Assembly: GCA_018257865.1 (NCBI GenBank) | Contig: JAEUBA010000025.1 | Coordinates: forward strand, 280,511 to 344,510 | Origin: Stereocaulon alpinum | Lineage: Eukaryota; Ascomycota; Lecanoromycetes; Lecanorales; Stereocaulaceae | Length of the DNA: 64,000 nucleotides | Direction: 5' to 3' | Shown: piece after piece, positions 33,050-44,160 of the stretch | How positions within the stretch are numbered: position 1 is the stretch's first letter | How the letters are laid out: every line of letters starts with the position of its first letter | Position numbers and translations under genes: made by a program | The notes under the pieces: model-generated | What the model saw: only the letters and a program-made list of their open reading frames with translations | Databases searched by the model: none | Told to the model about the DNA's origin: nothing

Positions 33050-34516
33050 TTATATTTTGGCACGGTTCGTCCTGATCTCCCTCTCCACGGCATCATAGGC
33101 ATCTACTACGATCTTCACAATCGTGTCTAACTCTCCTTCCATAACAGTATACGGTGGAGCAAGTAAGACATGATCACCCTTAATCCCATCCACAGTCGCA
33201 CTTCCAGGATAAACCGCAACTCCCAAGTCGAAAGCCTTCCTTTGAACCCTCACTCCAATTTCCAGCCCCGGTTCAAAAGCTTCCTTAGTCCCCTTGTCCC
33301 TCACAAACTCGATCCCCCAGAACATACCCCTTCCCCTGATATCACCCACGTACATTTTGTCTCCCAAATTATCCCTCAACATACTCTCCAATACCACACC
33401 CATACGCTTACACCTCTCCACCAATCCCTCCCTCTTGATAAGCCTTTGCACAGCCAACGCAGTAGCACAATTTAGTGGATGCGCCTGGTACGTCTGCCCG
33501 TGATTAAACATTCCCGTCCCCGCTCTCAGCCCATCAACGACTTTCTTATGCACCAAAACACCAGCAATGGGCGCATAGCCACCTCCCAGACCTTTGCCTA
33601 TCGTTATGATGTCGGGCACCACGCCCTCGCCTTCTTGCTCGAAAGCGAAGCGTGAGCCTGTACGGCCCATACCGCACATTACTTCGTCTAGAATCAGCAA
33701 GATGCCGTATTTGGTGCAGATATCGCGAACAGCGCGGAAGTATCCGGGTGGAGCTGGCACGCAGCCCGTTGTTGCTCCAACGACAGGTTCCGCTAGGAAG
33801 GCAATCACATTCTGAGGCCCGAGGCGGTGGAATTTGGTCTCGAGCTCAGTGGCAAGGCGGGACACGTATTGCGCTTCTGTTTCGAAATCCAGCTTGTACT
33901 GATAAGCATATGCTGGTGAGACATGTGATACACCAGGCAGGAGCAGCGGCTCATAAGGTATCTTTCTCGGTAAGTTCGAGCTCACGGACATAGCTCCAAT
34001 CGTGTTGCCGTGATAGCTTTGCTTCCTCGCCACAAGAAACCGTCGCTCTTTTTCGCCTTTCTCGTAGAAATATTGACGTGCTAATTTCAAAGCAGCATCC
34101 ATAGCTTCGCTACCGCTACCTACGAAGAAAGCTTTTTCGAGGCCATAAGGGTTACCGTCCAGGACGATTTGGGCGAGATCTTCAGCAGCGGTGGTTGTGT
34201 ATGCGCCTGTATGGACGTAGCTGACCTTCTTCAACTGCGAGAGTGCTGCGGCATGGATTTCTTCGTTGCCATGGCCAATGCAAGTTACGGCGGCGCCCCC
34301 ACAGGCATCTATGATTGTTCTTCCGGACTCGAGGGTGAGGTAGATGCTTGATGCGTGGGAAACGGTATCCGGCTTGCAAGTGAGTGATCGGTGGAGCATA
34401 GCGTGATTGGAGTCGGGATGTTGCTTTATTTGAGCCGTGGTGGGTTGGAAGCCGTAAGTTGAAGGGGTAGCATAATGATTCATTGCAAGGTCGGAGATTT
34501 TATTACGGAATGCCAT
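33050..34516 (-). CDS. Class-III PLP-dependent aminotransferase
   Basis: A single exon of 488 residues. Diagnostic blocks: FFVGSGSEAMDAALKLARQY (PLP phosphate region), RKQSYHGNTIGAMSVSS, FLAEPVVGATTGCVPAPPGY, ILLILDEVMCGMGRTG with the cofactor-contacting Asp, and IITIGKGLGGGYAPIAGV whose Lys308 would form the Schiff base with PLP. This family moves amino groups from omega-amino acids, diamines or beta-amino acids to keto acids; the exact donor cannot be read. The N-terminus shows no strong targeting signal, and the C-terminus AKI is not a strong peroxisomal signal. The gene converges on the aldo-keto reductase (279 nt apart), so a shared catabolic pathway is possible but unproven. Confidence 0.92.
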   Translation of the reverse strand: MAFRNKISDLAMNHYATPSTYGFQPTTAQIKQHPDSNHAMLHRSLTCKPDTVSHASSIYLTLESGRTIIDACGGAAVTCIGHGNEEIHAAALSQLKKVSYVHTGAYTTTAAEDLAQIVLDGNPYGLEKAFFVGSGSEAMDAALKLARQYFYEKGEKERRFLVARKQSYHGNTIGAMSVSSNLPRKIPYEPLLLPGVSHVSPAYAYQYKLDFETEAQYVSRLATELETKFHRLGPQNVIAFLAEPVVGATTGCVPAPPGYFRAVRDICTKYGILLILDEVMCGMGRTGSRFAFEQEGEGVVPDIITIGKGLGGGYAPIAGVLVHKKVVDGLRAGTGMFNHGQTYQAHPLNCATALAVQRLIKREGLVERCKRMGVVLESMLRDNLGDKMYVGDIRGRGMFWGIEFVRDKGTKEAFEPGLEIGVRVQRKAFDLGVAVYPGSATVDGIKGDHVLLAPPYTVMEGELDTIVKIVVDAYDAVEREIRTNRAKI

Positions 34517-35203
34517 GTTTTTGTTGTTTTGAACGCAGACTCACAGATTCAATTACTCGCATAAGGTTTCGAAGGCGGAGAGGAATGTTCTTTCTACCAG
34601 GCCAAATATAGAGTGGGATGACGGGTCATAACGCGCTCTTCTAAATCTTTTCAATAGTCCTCTGTGAAAGGAGATGAATAGCAATTAGTGGATCGATAAG
34701 GGACCAGCACACCACAAGATAATGTACACCTACGGAAACACTGGCCTCTTCCCCTGCTAAACGTTGTTAGAGACTGTAAAATACGATCTGTCGGGGTGGC
34801 TTGCTTTCACTGTGCACTCCACAACGGCAAGAGTCCCCACGAGGTTGACGCTTAGATGCGGGCGAGTCCTGCGCGTCCTCTGCCGTCATGCCGATGACGC
34901 GCCCAAATGCTTGCTTGGCGTAGTCGCTAGTGGACGAGACGTCGTGTGTTAACAGAACGGCAAAAATTCTTTATCATAAGAGGACCCCTAGAACTTGGTA
35001 CTTCGGCGACGGGAATAGTACCCGGAACTTACCATCTGGAGCTCTTCAGGGGGGCTATGTAAGGGCCCCAAGGGCCCTCAGGCGTCGATCCTACGGTTGC
35101 CCATTCAGGGGAATTAGTCAATTAAGGGGTGAACCCTCCGAGGGAAGATACGCCACGCGCTGGGGTCTGAATCACCCGTCGTTTGCAGGCTGGATCATGC
35201 AGA
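34517..35203. other. Divergent intergenic region (aminotransferase / esterase)
   Basis: About 0.7 kb with no recognised gene; it should carry the aminotransferase promoter at the left and the esterase promoter at the right. Confidence 0.45.
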
Positions 35204-35209
35204 TATAAG
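35204..35209 (+). promoter_or_regulatory. TATA-like element of the esterase gene
   Basis: TATAAG about 60 nt before an in-frame ATG at 35264 and 213 nt before the preferred ATG at 35417. Confidence 0.4.
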
Positions 35210-35416
35210 AGTGGGGCCGTACGTGAAGACGAGAAATCCTTGGCTGCTTGATGTTGACGCGCAATGAAGCCGACAGTAGGGCTGTGGTACTACTGTTGCC
35301 TTAACTTTTGCTCCCACCAATCTGTTGAAGCCTGCTCTGTATTCCCCTACTACGCCTGCTGTTCTGCAACAGCGACGTTTCTCAATCAAAGTTACATACC
35401 CTATTCCGAAACGACC

Positions 35417-36319
35417 ATGGGAACTTCTAACGGGAAGAACTTCACGTTGCCCGGGAGCCTCCAAATTCTCTGTTTCGGCGACAGTCTAACCGCAGGCTAT
35501 ACATCGTACGGTGGGGAGCACTATCCATACGCAGACTCTCTCAGGAAGGGCCTTGAGCATATGCTTTCATCTTCGAATATCAAGGTCGAAGTCGCCGGTC
35601 TTTCTGGAGATCAAGTTCAAGGGCAGTACCTCCAGCGTATCCAAGAAAAATGCCCGACCGACATGGGACGACTCTATGACTGGATCCTCATTATGGGCGG
35701 TACTAACGACCTCGGATGGGGCCAAACGCCGGAGGTTATCTATGAGGGACTGAGTAAGTGTTCCTCCGCTAGGTCCTCAGAGTATTCGTCTACTAGAACC
35801 AGTCTCAAGTCCCTCACGTATCCTACATTATGTGCTCTTGAAGTTGCCTTGATATGAAAACCGTAAGCCAGATTGCAACTGACATCGTTGTAGAAAAGGT
35901 GTGGGACATGGCGCTAAATACGGGAGCAAGCGTCCTGGCTTTGAACGTGCTTGAAGCGGCAGCTTCAAGTCCATCAATGATAGAAAAGAGGAACATGCTC
36001 AACGCGATGATCAAGGATCATCAGCAAGACAGATTGTATGTTTTAATCTCATGATACAGCGAGTCCATGGTTACGGCTGGGTTTCTTGGCCTACATGTTG
36101 CGCTGAAACTCACGTGACGATAGCTACACTTTTGATCTTTACAGCAAGATTCCATACGCAACCTTAGACAAAGCTGAGCGTGATAGGCTCTGGGACGATG
36201 GCCTACATCTTACGGGGGAAGGCTACAAGATGATGGGAGACGTGATAGCTGTCCGGCTGTTTGAGATACTGCAGGAACAGACAAATGTCAAGAATCGGGC
36301 TTCCACGACCAGCGACTGA
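35417..36319 (+). CDS. SGNH/GDSL-type esterase
   Basis: Exons 35417-35753, 35894-36035 and 36145-36319 give 217 residues. SGNH blocks: block I ILCFGDSLTAGYTSYG with the nucleophile Ser, block III IMGGTNDLGWG with the oxyanion Asn, and block V DDGLHLTGEGYKMMGD with the Asp/His pair. Such enzymes hydrolyse esters, from acetylated sugars to lipids. The start at 35417 has a good context (ACCATGG) and no targeting signal. The same frame is open back to an ATG at 35264, which would add 51 residues including many Cys and hydrophobic residues; that longer form could carry a secretion or anchor sequence, so the start is uncertain. Intron 1 (140 nt) was fixed by the acceptor that keeps frame after EGL. 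Confidence 0.82.
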
Positions 36320-36583
36320 GAAGTTCTTCTAGGAGAATACACACAATCATTTAGATTTCTTTAGCATTTTTCGCTTATCTCAAGGTCGAGTCAAATTACC
36401 AATCAACGTTTTTGTTGTACATTCTTCGGGTTAAGATCTCATTTAACGCGTCTGCCATAGCGTGTCAGTTTCGAAATGTCTATCAAGGTACAGTCGGGAT
36501 GTTCCATCGCTATGTATCTACTGGGTTTTATCGTGTATCCGTCCCTGTCCTTCTCCATGAACATCTTTGGCCATGCAGTGACA

Positions 36584-38791
36584 ATGAGGCTGCGCATTGC
36601 GTCCTTTGTGTTTGCTACTTTAAGCTCAGCACGAGCCCAGGTGACTGTCTGTTTCGCAACATATGGACCAGAGACAACGAGGTACGTTGCCAGTCAAAGC
36701 ATTCTCCTTTAATGATTCTGCGCTACAAGAGAATCAAAGGTCACTGCAGATTGAGACTGCTACTTCGCGAATAAATTAGATAGACTGACAGTGTTCGCAC
36801 AGTGTTCCAGCTGTTGGCCTCGACCTATTGATACAAGTAATTCCGGCCCACGATTCACTCGTCCGCCGGCAGACTCTATCACCGGACTCCGGCTATCTTG
36901 ACTCAACAGGTCAAATCCAGCCGAACTGCCAGAAGGGCTCAATATTCCGATTGGCTAGCGGGCAGCTCTTTTCGGGGTCCGAGCAGATATCAGTTCGAAG
37001 AGATGTCCCTTTTCTTCATTTCGCCGTTTCTGGTTCTGTGGAAGCCTTAGACGGCATCTTCGCAGTTGGCACCGACGGAACTCTGGTCTGGAATAATAAT
37101 GAATTTGATGGCCATAGTGCGCGATTCGGCGCTGACTTCGACGGCATTCTTTACGGTGTCTTCGCTGGATCTATTCCTAGCATGTGGACAGAAGTGGCAT
37201 TAAAAGTTGTTACAAGTAAGCCGTCAATCAGTTCGTGGTGAGGTACGCCGGATCTGCGCATGCTGATATTGCCTTTTGTTCATCTAAAGCTTCCGATTGC
37301 CCAAATCTTCCAAGATCTTCTTCCGGCGTTCTAGCGCTGGCCTCATCCACCGCCTTCCCAACCTTCTCAAATTCGTACGCGAATCATTCGGTCCCACATG
37401 CTCCAACAGTCTACGGAGCCTCTTCAAGCTCACTCCTATCCTCAAGTGCCACTCCCACTGCGGCATCGATTGATTTCACAAGCTCTTTGGGCTTTCACCG
37501 GATTCCAATTATTCCCTCTAGTGCCCCTCCATCGCCAACTCCAAGCTTCAGTTCGTCCTTCAGCACCACTAAGTCAAGCACGATCACAAGCGCAGCAAGC
37601 TCTGCCGCCAATACAAATTCTTCGGGTCCTATCCCTAGATTCCTGGCACCTAGTAGCTCTGCTGCCAATACAGCCTCCTCGAGTCTCATCCCTAGCTTTC
37701 CGTTACTTAGTAGCTCTGCTACCAATACAGCCTCTTCGAGTCTTATCCCTAGTTTTCCGACACCTAGTAACCCCATCAACGCAGCCAGGTCTATCATATC
37801 TTCAAACAGCTGGAGCGGTTGGTGTTCGGACTTGCTGGGATACACCGCTACTGGACTTACCTTCACCTTCCAATCTACCGTGGTGACGACTGATCTTATA
37901 ACGAGCCCATCCGCAACCACGATCACGCAAACAGAGAATTCAACTTCATCAGCAGCAAAAGTAGTCCCTTCGAATGCGGTTATAGTAATGATCACGCCAA
38001 CGTACACCACTACAGTGAGCGACTTAGTATATGACACTGTCACTACTCTTACCGATATTGAAACGACCACCTTCACCCCAATATACTCGAGCCCCAGCGC
38101 CATGCCTAGTGCCATGAAGCTTCGCGCGAGACAACCCAGTGGCGGTTTTATTACTCCAGGGGCTTTGCAGAGCTACGCAGCTGGTCAGCTCAGCTCAGCA
38201 TGTTCGGGCTACGTTTCCATCCCCACACCAGGGCCATTCGTAACAACGACATACATAACGACAGTTGTCCAAACCTTGGATATACCAGGCTCCGTTGCGA
38301 CTGTTGATGAAGTGTCCGTTATACTGGCAACAACGACCATTAGTAGCGGCACCGTTACAACGGTAGAGACATATTCTGTCACCGTCGACGTTACTGCCAC
38401 CGAAGAAACCTCCACAGTATCAATCACCGACATCGTAACTTCAACGGACACGATCATAGCGCCGACTGACTATCCGAACTGCGACAACCCTGTCTCAAAA
38501 GTCAGTGGCCAAAACATAAACATCATTGACTACGCCCCCAACAATATCACCCAAACCTACGGTTTTAACAATGCATACGACTGCTGCGTGAGTTGCCAGA
38601 CTACACCGCTCTGTGGTGCTACGTTCTATGCTGCCGATGGGACTTGCAATATGATCATAGCTCAGACGTGCTCGGCAAACACTTCTGTGGGATATTTTGG
38701 AGGCTTTTTTGCGGACTCCTCGGGGTACATCCTTGCAAACGGGACTTGTGGGATCCTGACTCATGTCGGACAAACTGGGGACGATGGATGA
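36584..38791 (+). CDS. Large Ser/Thr-rich cell-wall glycoprotein with Cys-rich C-terminal domain
   Basis: Exons 36584-36681, 36803-37215 and 37290-38791 give 670 residues. A signal peptide (MRLRIASFVFATLSSARAQ) is followed by a globular ~130-residue domain beginning VTVCFATYGPETTR and containing FHFAVSGSVEALDG-like beta segments. Residues ~175-355 are low-complexity Ser/Thr/Pro/Ala with three 57-bp tandem repeats, expected to be heavily O-glycosylated. Then come Thr/Val-rich strands (VTTLTDIETTTFT, ISSGTVTTVETYSVTVDV) and a C-terminal Cys-rich domain (AYDCCVSCQTTPLCGATFYA, GTCNMI, AQTCSAN) resembling fungal PAN/apple-like modules. It probably sits in the wall or is secreted; adhesion is an inference. 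No GPI signal is clear. Confidence 0.8.
37598..37768 (+). repeat. Three 57-bp tandem repeats inside the wall-protein gene
   Basis: Units start at 37598, 37655 and 37712 and encode variants of SSAANTASSSLIPSFP (19 residues each). In-frame repeats of this kind expand and shrink without breaking the gene. Confidence 0.85.
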
Positions 38792-38951
38792 AGGGTTGGA
38801 AGGAAATGGAGATGTCTTCTCTGTTGGTCTGATTCATTCACGATACATGTGACTATCTCATTCTGTGTTAGCCATATTTGCCTGGGTTACCCTCTGGTAG
38901 GAATGGAGCCTGGTATGGTGTTTGAAGTAGGGAATGTAGGTCGAAATGCAG

Positions 38952-40780
38952 TCACAGTTTCGCAGTACGCGTAGATCTCTTGATAGCATTCTCGATGACC
39001 AGCAATGCATCCCAAAGTTTCCTCTCCTGCAACCTGGGTCCAACTACCTGGATAGAGAGCGGACTGTCCAGATATGCATTCCTGTCGACGGTGTTCGTGT
39101 TCCCTGATCTTTCCATTAGAATTCGGATACCCCACACTCGCGATACAACTTCGACTTACAGAGTTCCCTGTTGACCTTGTCCCAAGCCCCAATCACCTCA
39201 GCATCCATCTCCTCCTCTAAATCCTCTTGCCTCACACTCCTGACAGGTATCACCGCAGCGGGGTAGTCCAGAAGCACAAAGCTGGCCGTATAGCTGACGC
39301 CATTCCACTGGTCAATCGGTGGGACCGGATGAGGTGCCACAGGGCAGATAAAGGCGTCAATACTCCTTCCATCAGCTGTCTTCCATATCTTCAAGAATTC
39401 ATTCTGTAGACGTATCTTCTGTGCCTGTAGATCTCGCAGCCTATCGACAGTGGCTGGCGTCTTCCGTTTCAGACGGGTGGCCAACCAGGCGATCAAGGGC
39501 TCTCCCGTTTTCTCGAGGATGTCGAATGTGTGATTTCCTCCTTCAGCATTGAAAAACCTGTTCGCTAGTCCCTGACAATCTTTGAACCTGTTCGAGTCCA
39601 CATCTACAACCTCTATTTCGTTAGCTTTCAACATTCCCACCGTATCCTCCAGCACCCTCCTCACAGGTGGCAAAGGCTCTGTAACCCCATCCCTCCAGAC
39701 AATCCCAATTACCATCTCCCTTTTTGGTCTCTCAACCCCGTCACAACCACTCCACCATCTCCCCGGTATCACACTTGCTTCCTTTTCCCACTGCTTTCCC
39801 CACTCCACCGCTCTCATGAAAAGCCCGATATCTTCCAGACATCTAGCAATCGGCCCCACAACGAATTCCATGCCTACCTTGCCCGCTGCTTCTAATTGAG
39901 CACTACCCTGTCCTCCGATCGGTATGCGTCCTGTGCTTGGCTTGAACCCATAAATGCCGTTACACATGGCAGGTATGCGGACACTGCCTCCAACATCCGT
40001 GCCCACACCCATGACAGCACCGCGCATCTTCAACAGTACGCCTTCACCCCCGGAACTACCGCCAGCGGTCCATTGCTGCCTATTGGCTGGGTTCAGGGTG
40101 CGTCCGAAGATGTTGTTAACGCTATCGAGTGCGAGCAGGGTTTGCGGTACATTGGTCTTGCAGTGTATGACCGCACCAGCGTCCAAGAGGAATTGTACGA
40201 GGGGCGCATTTGCGGTGGCGGGCGAGAAACAAAGCCATGCGATGCCGATACTGGAGTCGTAGCCGGCAACGTTGAAGGTATCTTTTACCGATATGGTTAG
40301 GCCGTGTAACGGACCAAGTGGTTGTCCGGTGCGGGCGAGGTGGTCATCGAGGAACGAGGCGCGGTCGAGGGCGAGTTGGAAGAGGGGCTCGGTGATACAG
40401 TTGGTCACGCGGTGCGCGATGCTTGCTCGCTGCCAATCCCACCTGTTAGCAGGTAATTGAAGTTGGGAGGGAAGATAGGTCAAGGAACATCTGGTGGACG
40501 TGGGATAACCGACCTTGCAGAAGGCAGTAGTGACTTCGACGGCTGTGAACTTTCGATGTTTGAGGGTATTGAGCAGTTCACGTGCATCATAGTCTTCAGT
40601 GATGTGGATCTCTTTGGCCGTCAGAACCCCACTGGTCCGGGGTAGAGAGAGGACATTCGCAGCCGTAGGAGGAGGCAACCTGGAGGGTGGTATCTGCCAT
40701 TCTGGGGGAATACGAGAGGCAACGTCTGCGAGCTTTTTGTCGCGGATAGATTGCCATTGGGAGTGCTGTTGTTGGGTCAT
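38952..40780 (-). CDS. Amidase (amidase-signature family, acetamidase-like)
   Basis: Exons 40780-40514, 40429-39160 and 39103-38952 give 562 residues. The Ser-cisSer-Lys triad is present: Lys in LTISVKDTFNV, the cis-Ser in TAGGSSGGEG and the nucleophile in GVGTDVGGSVRIPA. The N-terminus (SIRDKKLADVASRIPPEW) is typical of fungal acetamidase/fatty-acid-amide-hydrolase-like enzymes, which release ammonia from amides. The C-terminus AKL matches a PTS1 peroxisomal signal. Intron 1 (40513-40430) is 84 nt with a weak donor GTCGGT and can be retained in frame; removing it joins AFCK to RASIAH as in relatives. Intron 2 (56 nt, GTAAGT) is needed to reach the conserved C-terminal LSIQVVGPR segment. Upstream TTG codons extend the frame, but 40780 is the first ATG. 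Confidence 0.9.
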
Positions 40781-41509
40781 CGAAGGTGGTGGGAACGGAG
40801 TGGCTATCGAAGCCCCAACGGTCGGCCCCAAGTAGCCACCTTGATCTGCCTTACCGTAGAAGCCACGCCATCGGACACGACGGCGGGGGGCTGCGCGTCA
40901 TCTAGGGCCTGATTCCAAACGAATGAGGGCCACGAGCCATAGGGAGCGTGTCTATGAACGGTGACGCGAATTGCAGAACTCACAACCCAGAACCAGGGTT
41001 CAGCTGACAGCTAGACAGCTAGACAGCTAGACAGCTAGACAGCTAGACAGCTAGACAGCTAGACAGCTAGACAGCTAGACAGCTAGACAGCTAGACAGCT
41101 AGACAGCTAGACAGCTAGAGCAAAGATTTGTTCACTGTGACTACAAGGGCGCGGTGAATGTTGAAGGGAGCGTGGCTTGTGGGCGCCATGCGGCTGCTTC
41201 GCATGCTAACTGCATATTCGCAATGAGTTCCTCCATAGCAATGGCGAGAGAGAGTACAGTGTTCGACAAGATGCAATATTCAGAGGCACGTGCACGGAGG
41301 AGACGATGGGATGAAGATGGTTAGGCAGAACAAGTCTCCATTCGTATGCTAATGCTATTGCTTTCCGCCTATGCCTCCATAGCCGTGACCGTCATCCGTC
41401 ATAAAGAAAGAAATGTACGCCGTTATCCGTCACGAGTGACACCAGCAGCTTGTGTTGAATCTCCAAACCAGCATCGACCTCACTCCGGTAACGTCGACAA
41501 CGTCTAGGT
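40781..41509. other. Intergenic region upstream of the amidase gene
   Basis: About 0.7 kb between the amidase start and the 3' end of the small GRG1-like gene. It contains the 8-bp tandem array listed separately; no gene was seen. Confidence 0.5.
41006..41119. repeat. 8-bp tandem array, about 14 copies of AGCTAGAC
   Basis: Perfect or nearly perfect tandem copies, each containing the palindromes AGCT and CTAG, located 226 nt upstream of the amidase start codon. The period (8) is not a multiple of 3 and there is no coding frame through it. Confidence 0.95.
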
Positions 41510-41865
41510 CTAGGACTGCCAGGCATTAGCTTTTGTTGTCACTGAACAAATCGAGTATGGTCACGTACAGTGTGCTTCACCTCGTTCACCTTGTCTCCAG
41601 TGGCATCCTTGGCAGCCTCAGCGCGGGTGCCTATTGATGCGTCGCTGTCTTTCGCGACGCCTATTTTGTACGGGTTAGCCCGTACGTCGACTATGTCAAT
41701 AATGATGAGCGGGAAGACGTACTCTTGTTGGCCTCCTTGGAGGTAGTGTCCGTGGCGCCTTTGACGGTATCGCTGACCGATTTGGCTGCGTTACTTAGAA
41801 GAACGTGTCAGAAAGGTGTCCGATAAGGCTGGACAAGAGAGCTGCGCTTACTTGACTGCGTCCAT
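41510..41865 (-). CDS. Small GRG1/CCG1-like hydrophilic stress protein
   Basis: Exons 41865-41852, 41793-41723, 41660-41569 and 41515-41510 give 60 residues: MDAV|NNAAKSVSDTVKGATD, SKEANKSVAKDSDASIGTRA, EAAKDATGDKVNEVKHT. This Ala/Lys/Asp-rich, LEA-like pattern is that of the glucose-repressible GRG-1/CCG-1 family, whose mRNA is strongly induced by carbon starvation, light or the clock in Neurospora. The last intron is optional in the model: without it the frame ends at 41539 with VRDHTRFVQ. The family is usually about 65-75 residues, so either end is acceptable. Exon sizes as small as 14 nt make automated prediction likely to miss it. Confidence 0.72.
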
Positions 41866-42090
41866 TGTGATGATTGAAGTTGTTTGTTTTGTTTTGGAAG
41901 AGTATGTAGATAGTTGGAGGTTTAGATAATGTGTAGAAGAAGTATGTGAGTTGTGAGGAAGTAAGAAAGAAAGAAGAGGAAGGAAGGCAGGAGATGAGGG
42001 GTTTTTGTTTGTGGCACTGCAATGGCTTCCAACCTGATCTGGAGCCTTACCCCGCGCACGTCACCACCAACGCACATAATGCAGCCGACG

Positions 42091-42130
42091 TAATGCACGT
42101 AATGCACGTCATGCACGTCACGCACGTCAC
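42091..42130. repeat. 9-bp tandem repeat (TAATGCACG type)
   Basis: Four copies with single-base drift, each holding ACGT, about 230 nt upstream of the GRG1-like start codon. ACGT cores are bound by bZIP factors, so a regulatory role is conceivable; this is inference. Confidence 0.6.
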
Positions 42131-42403
42131 TAGGAGGTGATATGGCAATCCCATGACCTAAGACTCTTAGGCAGGTGTGAGCCACACCTCACTACAACCA
42201 ATGAGGCAGCCGCTCACCGCTCACCACTCACCACTTACTGATCATCGAGATCGCGATTGCCTTTAATTTTCACCCAAGTGTTGCAAACAGGATGGAGAAT
42301 CGCCTTCAGCCCCGCTATGGATTCTGCCAAGCAAAGGTTAATCCAGCTGACAAGCCAATGAATTTAATAGTTCATGCCAAACCAAGGTAAGGTAACGTTG
42401 TGT

Positions 42404-42433
42404 CTGTGGCTGTGGCTGTGGCTGTGGCTGTGG
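42404..42433. repeat. (CTGTGG)5 microsatellite
   Basis: Five perfect hexamers. Confidence 0.9.
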
Positions 42434-44160
42434 CACCGGTGTACTCCGTGCATCCCGCTCCGGTTCTGCCACTTCTACGCAATTGCACGTAATGGTGACC
42501 CTAAGGTACGCAGAAAGTGGTTGCCTAAAGCTGGGGCCGAGGTTGGCCACAATCCGTTCAAGATCGTCATCAATTATTACAGAGTCAGGTGACGCCAGCG
42601 GTTATTCTCTTAGTGGGTTCTCCATCAGTAATTGTTTGGAGCGTCAATACGACGGGAGTAGTTTATCCCTCAAGGTTTGCATCTCAAGGGGCCAACCATG
42701 CATCTCCCATATCACTTATCTAACCTGAAGGCACTCCGTGGGTTTGTGTGACGTCTGAGCATATCCTTGACATCATGCCCGAATGCAATACGACATACGC
42801 GGTCCAACCCGCCAATAAATATTTCTTTAGACTTCTAACTTCAAGGTATGATGAGGTCTCTTCCATGCAGCATGGAAAACATCCTACAGCAACGACGAAG
42901 AGACAGGAAGCCAAGACGACTAGAGGTATTCAACATTCAGTCCTTCTAGCCCAGCGTCATGAAGCTTGTCGAAGCTTTTTCCTTGATGACTTGTATTTTT
43001 TTCGATATGTACTACAAGCCTAGCACGCCAGTGTATGGCCGTCAATCTGTCCATTGCTATCCGACTTATCAAGACGACAAGTTTTGGTGCGTCAAACATT
43101 TATGCCGAGGAATCTGACGCTGGATCCATGCAACCCATTACTCAATGCACACGCCGATGAATCAGAAGGAGACTGCTGTACAATGTGATAACTGTACCAA
43201 AGTCGTCTCCTCTGATGCACCTGGGTATCCTCCCCATATTGTCCAAGATCAATCAGCCAGGGCAGGTTGACTGCTAAAACAGTACCATTATTGCGGCGTA
43301 GTCCTGTCCACTGCTGCTGCTACTTCACAACCCATCCATGGAATTGTGCCTAGTATTCACGATGTCAGTGTTTAGTACTCGGCCCTTCCATCCGTGGCTC
43401 TCGACCGAATTGTTCCGCGCACTTGTGTATTCTGCAGGGCATTCTTAGCGGCGTGCCATCATCACGAACATAGCCTCGCTGCAGTTTCATGATCGCCGAA
43501 TCGGCTTCGCTCCAGCATATCCGCATGTCGATTGCATGATATTGGGGATTCTCAAGCGTAAGATTTGTTGCCATGGCTATTACCGTAGGATACTAGTGGT
43601 CTGTACCATTGGAGAAACTACGTCTATGGTCTTTGGGAATCCCGAGCTGTGTGTTCCCACGTACAGTGAAGTGGACTCCAATCTTACATAATTTGGTCGA
43701 CCTTGCGAAATCAGCAATCTCGTTCGTCGATGACGACTGCATCGTGGAACCTGTCCTAAGAGCGCATGGCAGGTGATCTACCGTTTAAAGGCATGGCTTG
43801 AAGTAACCGTTCTACTACCGACTAGACGTGGTGAAGCATGAAAGTACTTACAGCATGTACACCAGGACAGGAGGGACTGCAGTCCTATCAGAGCTTTCTT
43901 GACAAGACTTTGCTATGTCTGTTCCATCTATTTGTCTCCACCTAGAGGAGCTTAGAGTCAGTGCTGCTTCTCCTGGTTGGGAAAATTGGACGTCAAGAAG
44001 TGCCAAATTCAGCATTCTCTCAGCGTAGAGTTCCGTGTTTTCTAAAGCGTTCGCTTTGTATTTGCAAAGAGCACCTTCAAGACTTCCGGAGGTATAAGCT
44101 GCACAAAGGGTATATCAGCCGGATCAGTATCTATGTGCCTAGCGATTACGAGGGCTTACA

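Larger units (their letters stand above)
41866..44160. other. Long intergenic region, no convincing gene
   Basis: About 2.3 kb. It holds two short tandem repeats (42091-42130 and 42404-42433, listed separately). A 69-codon minus-strand frame at 43365-43574 (starting MATNLTLENP) is open but unsupported by motifs or neighbours. Confidence 0.4.

Noticed and set aside
41006..41119. Regular short repeat considered as CRISPR
   Set aside because: Contiguous 8-bp tandem units without spacers in a eukaryotic genome.
31631..41865. Aldo-keto reductase, aminotransferase, esterase and amidase as a biosynthetic gene cluster
   Set aside because: No backbone enzyme (PKS, NRPS, terpene cyclase), no pathway-specific regulator, and neighbours are unrelated wall and stress genes; proximity alone is not enough.
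43365..43574. 69-codon minus-strand frame with an ATG
   Set aside because: No homologous-looking motif and no continuation by splicing; could be a small gene but cannot be supported.
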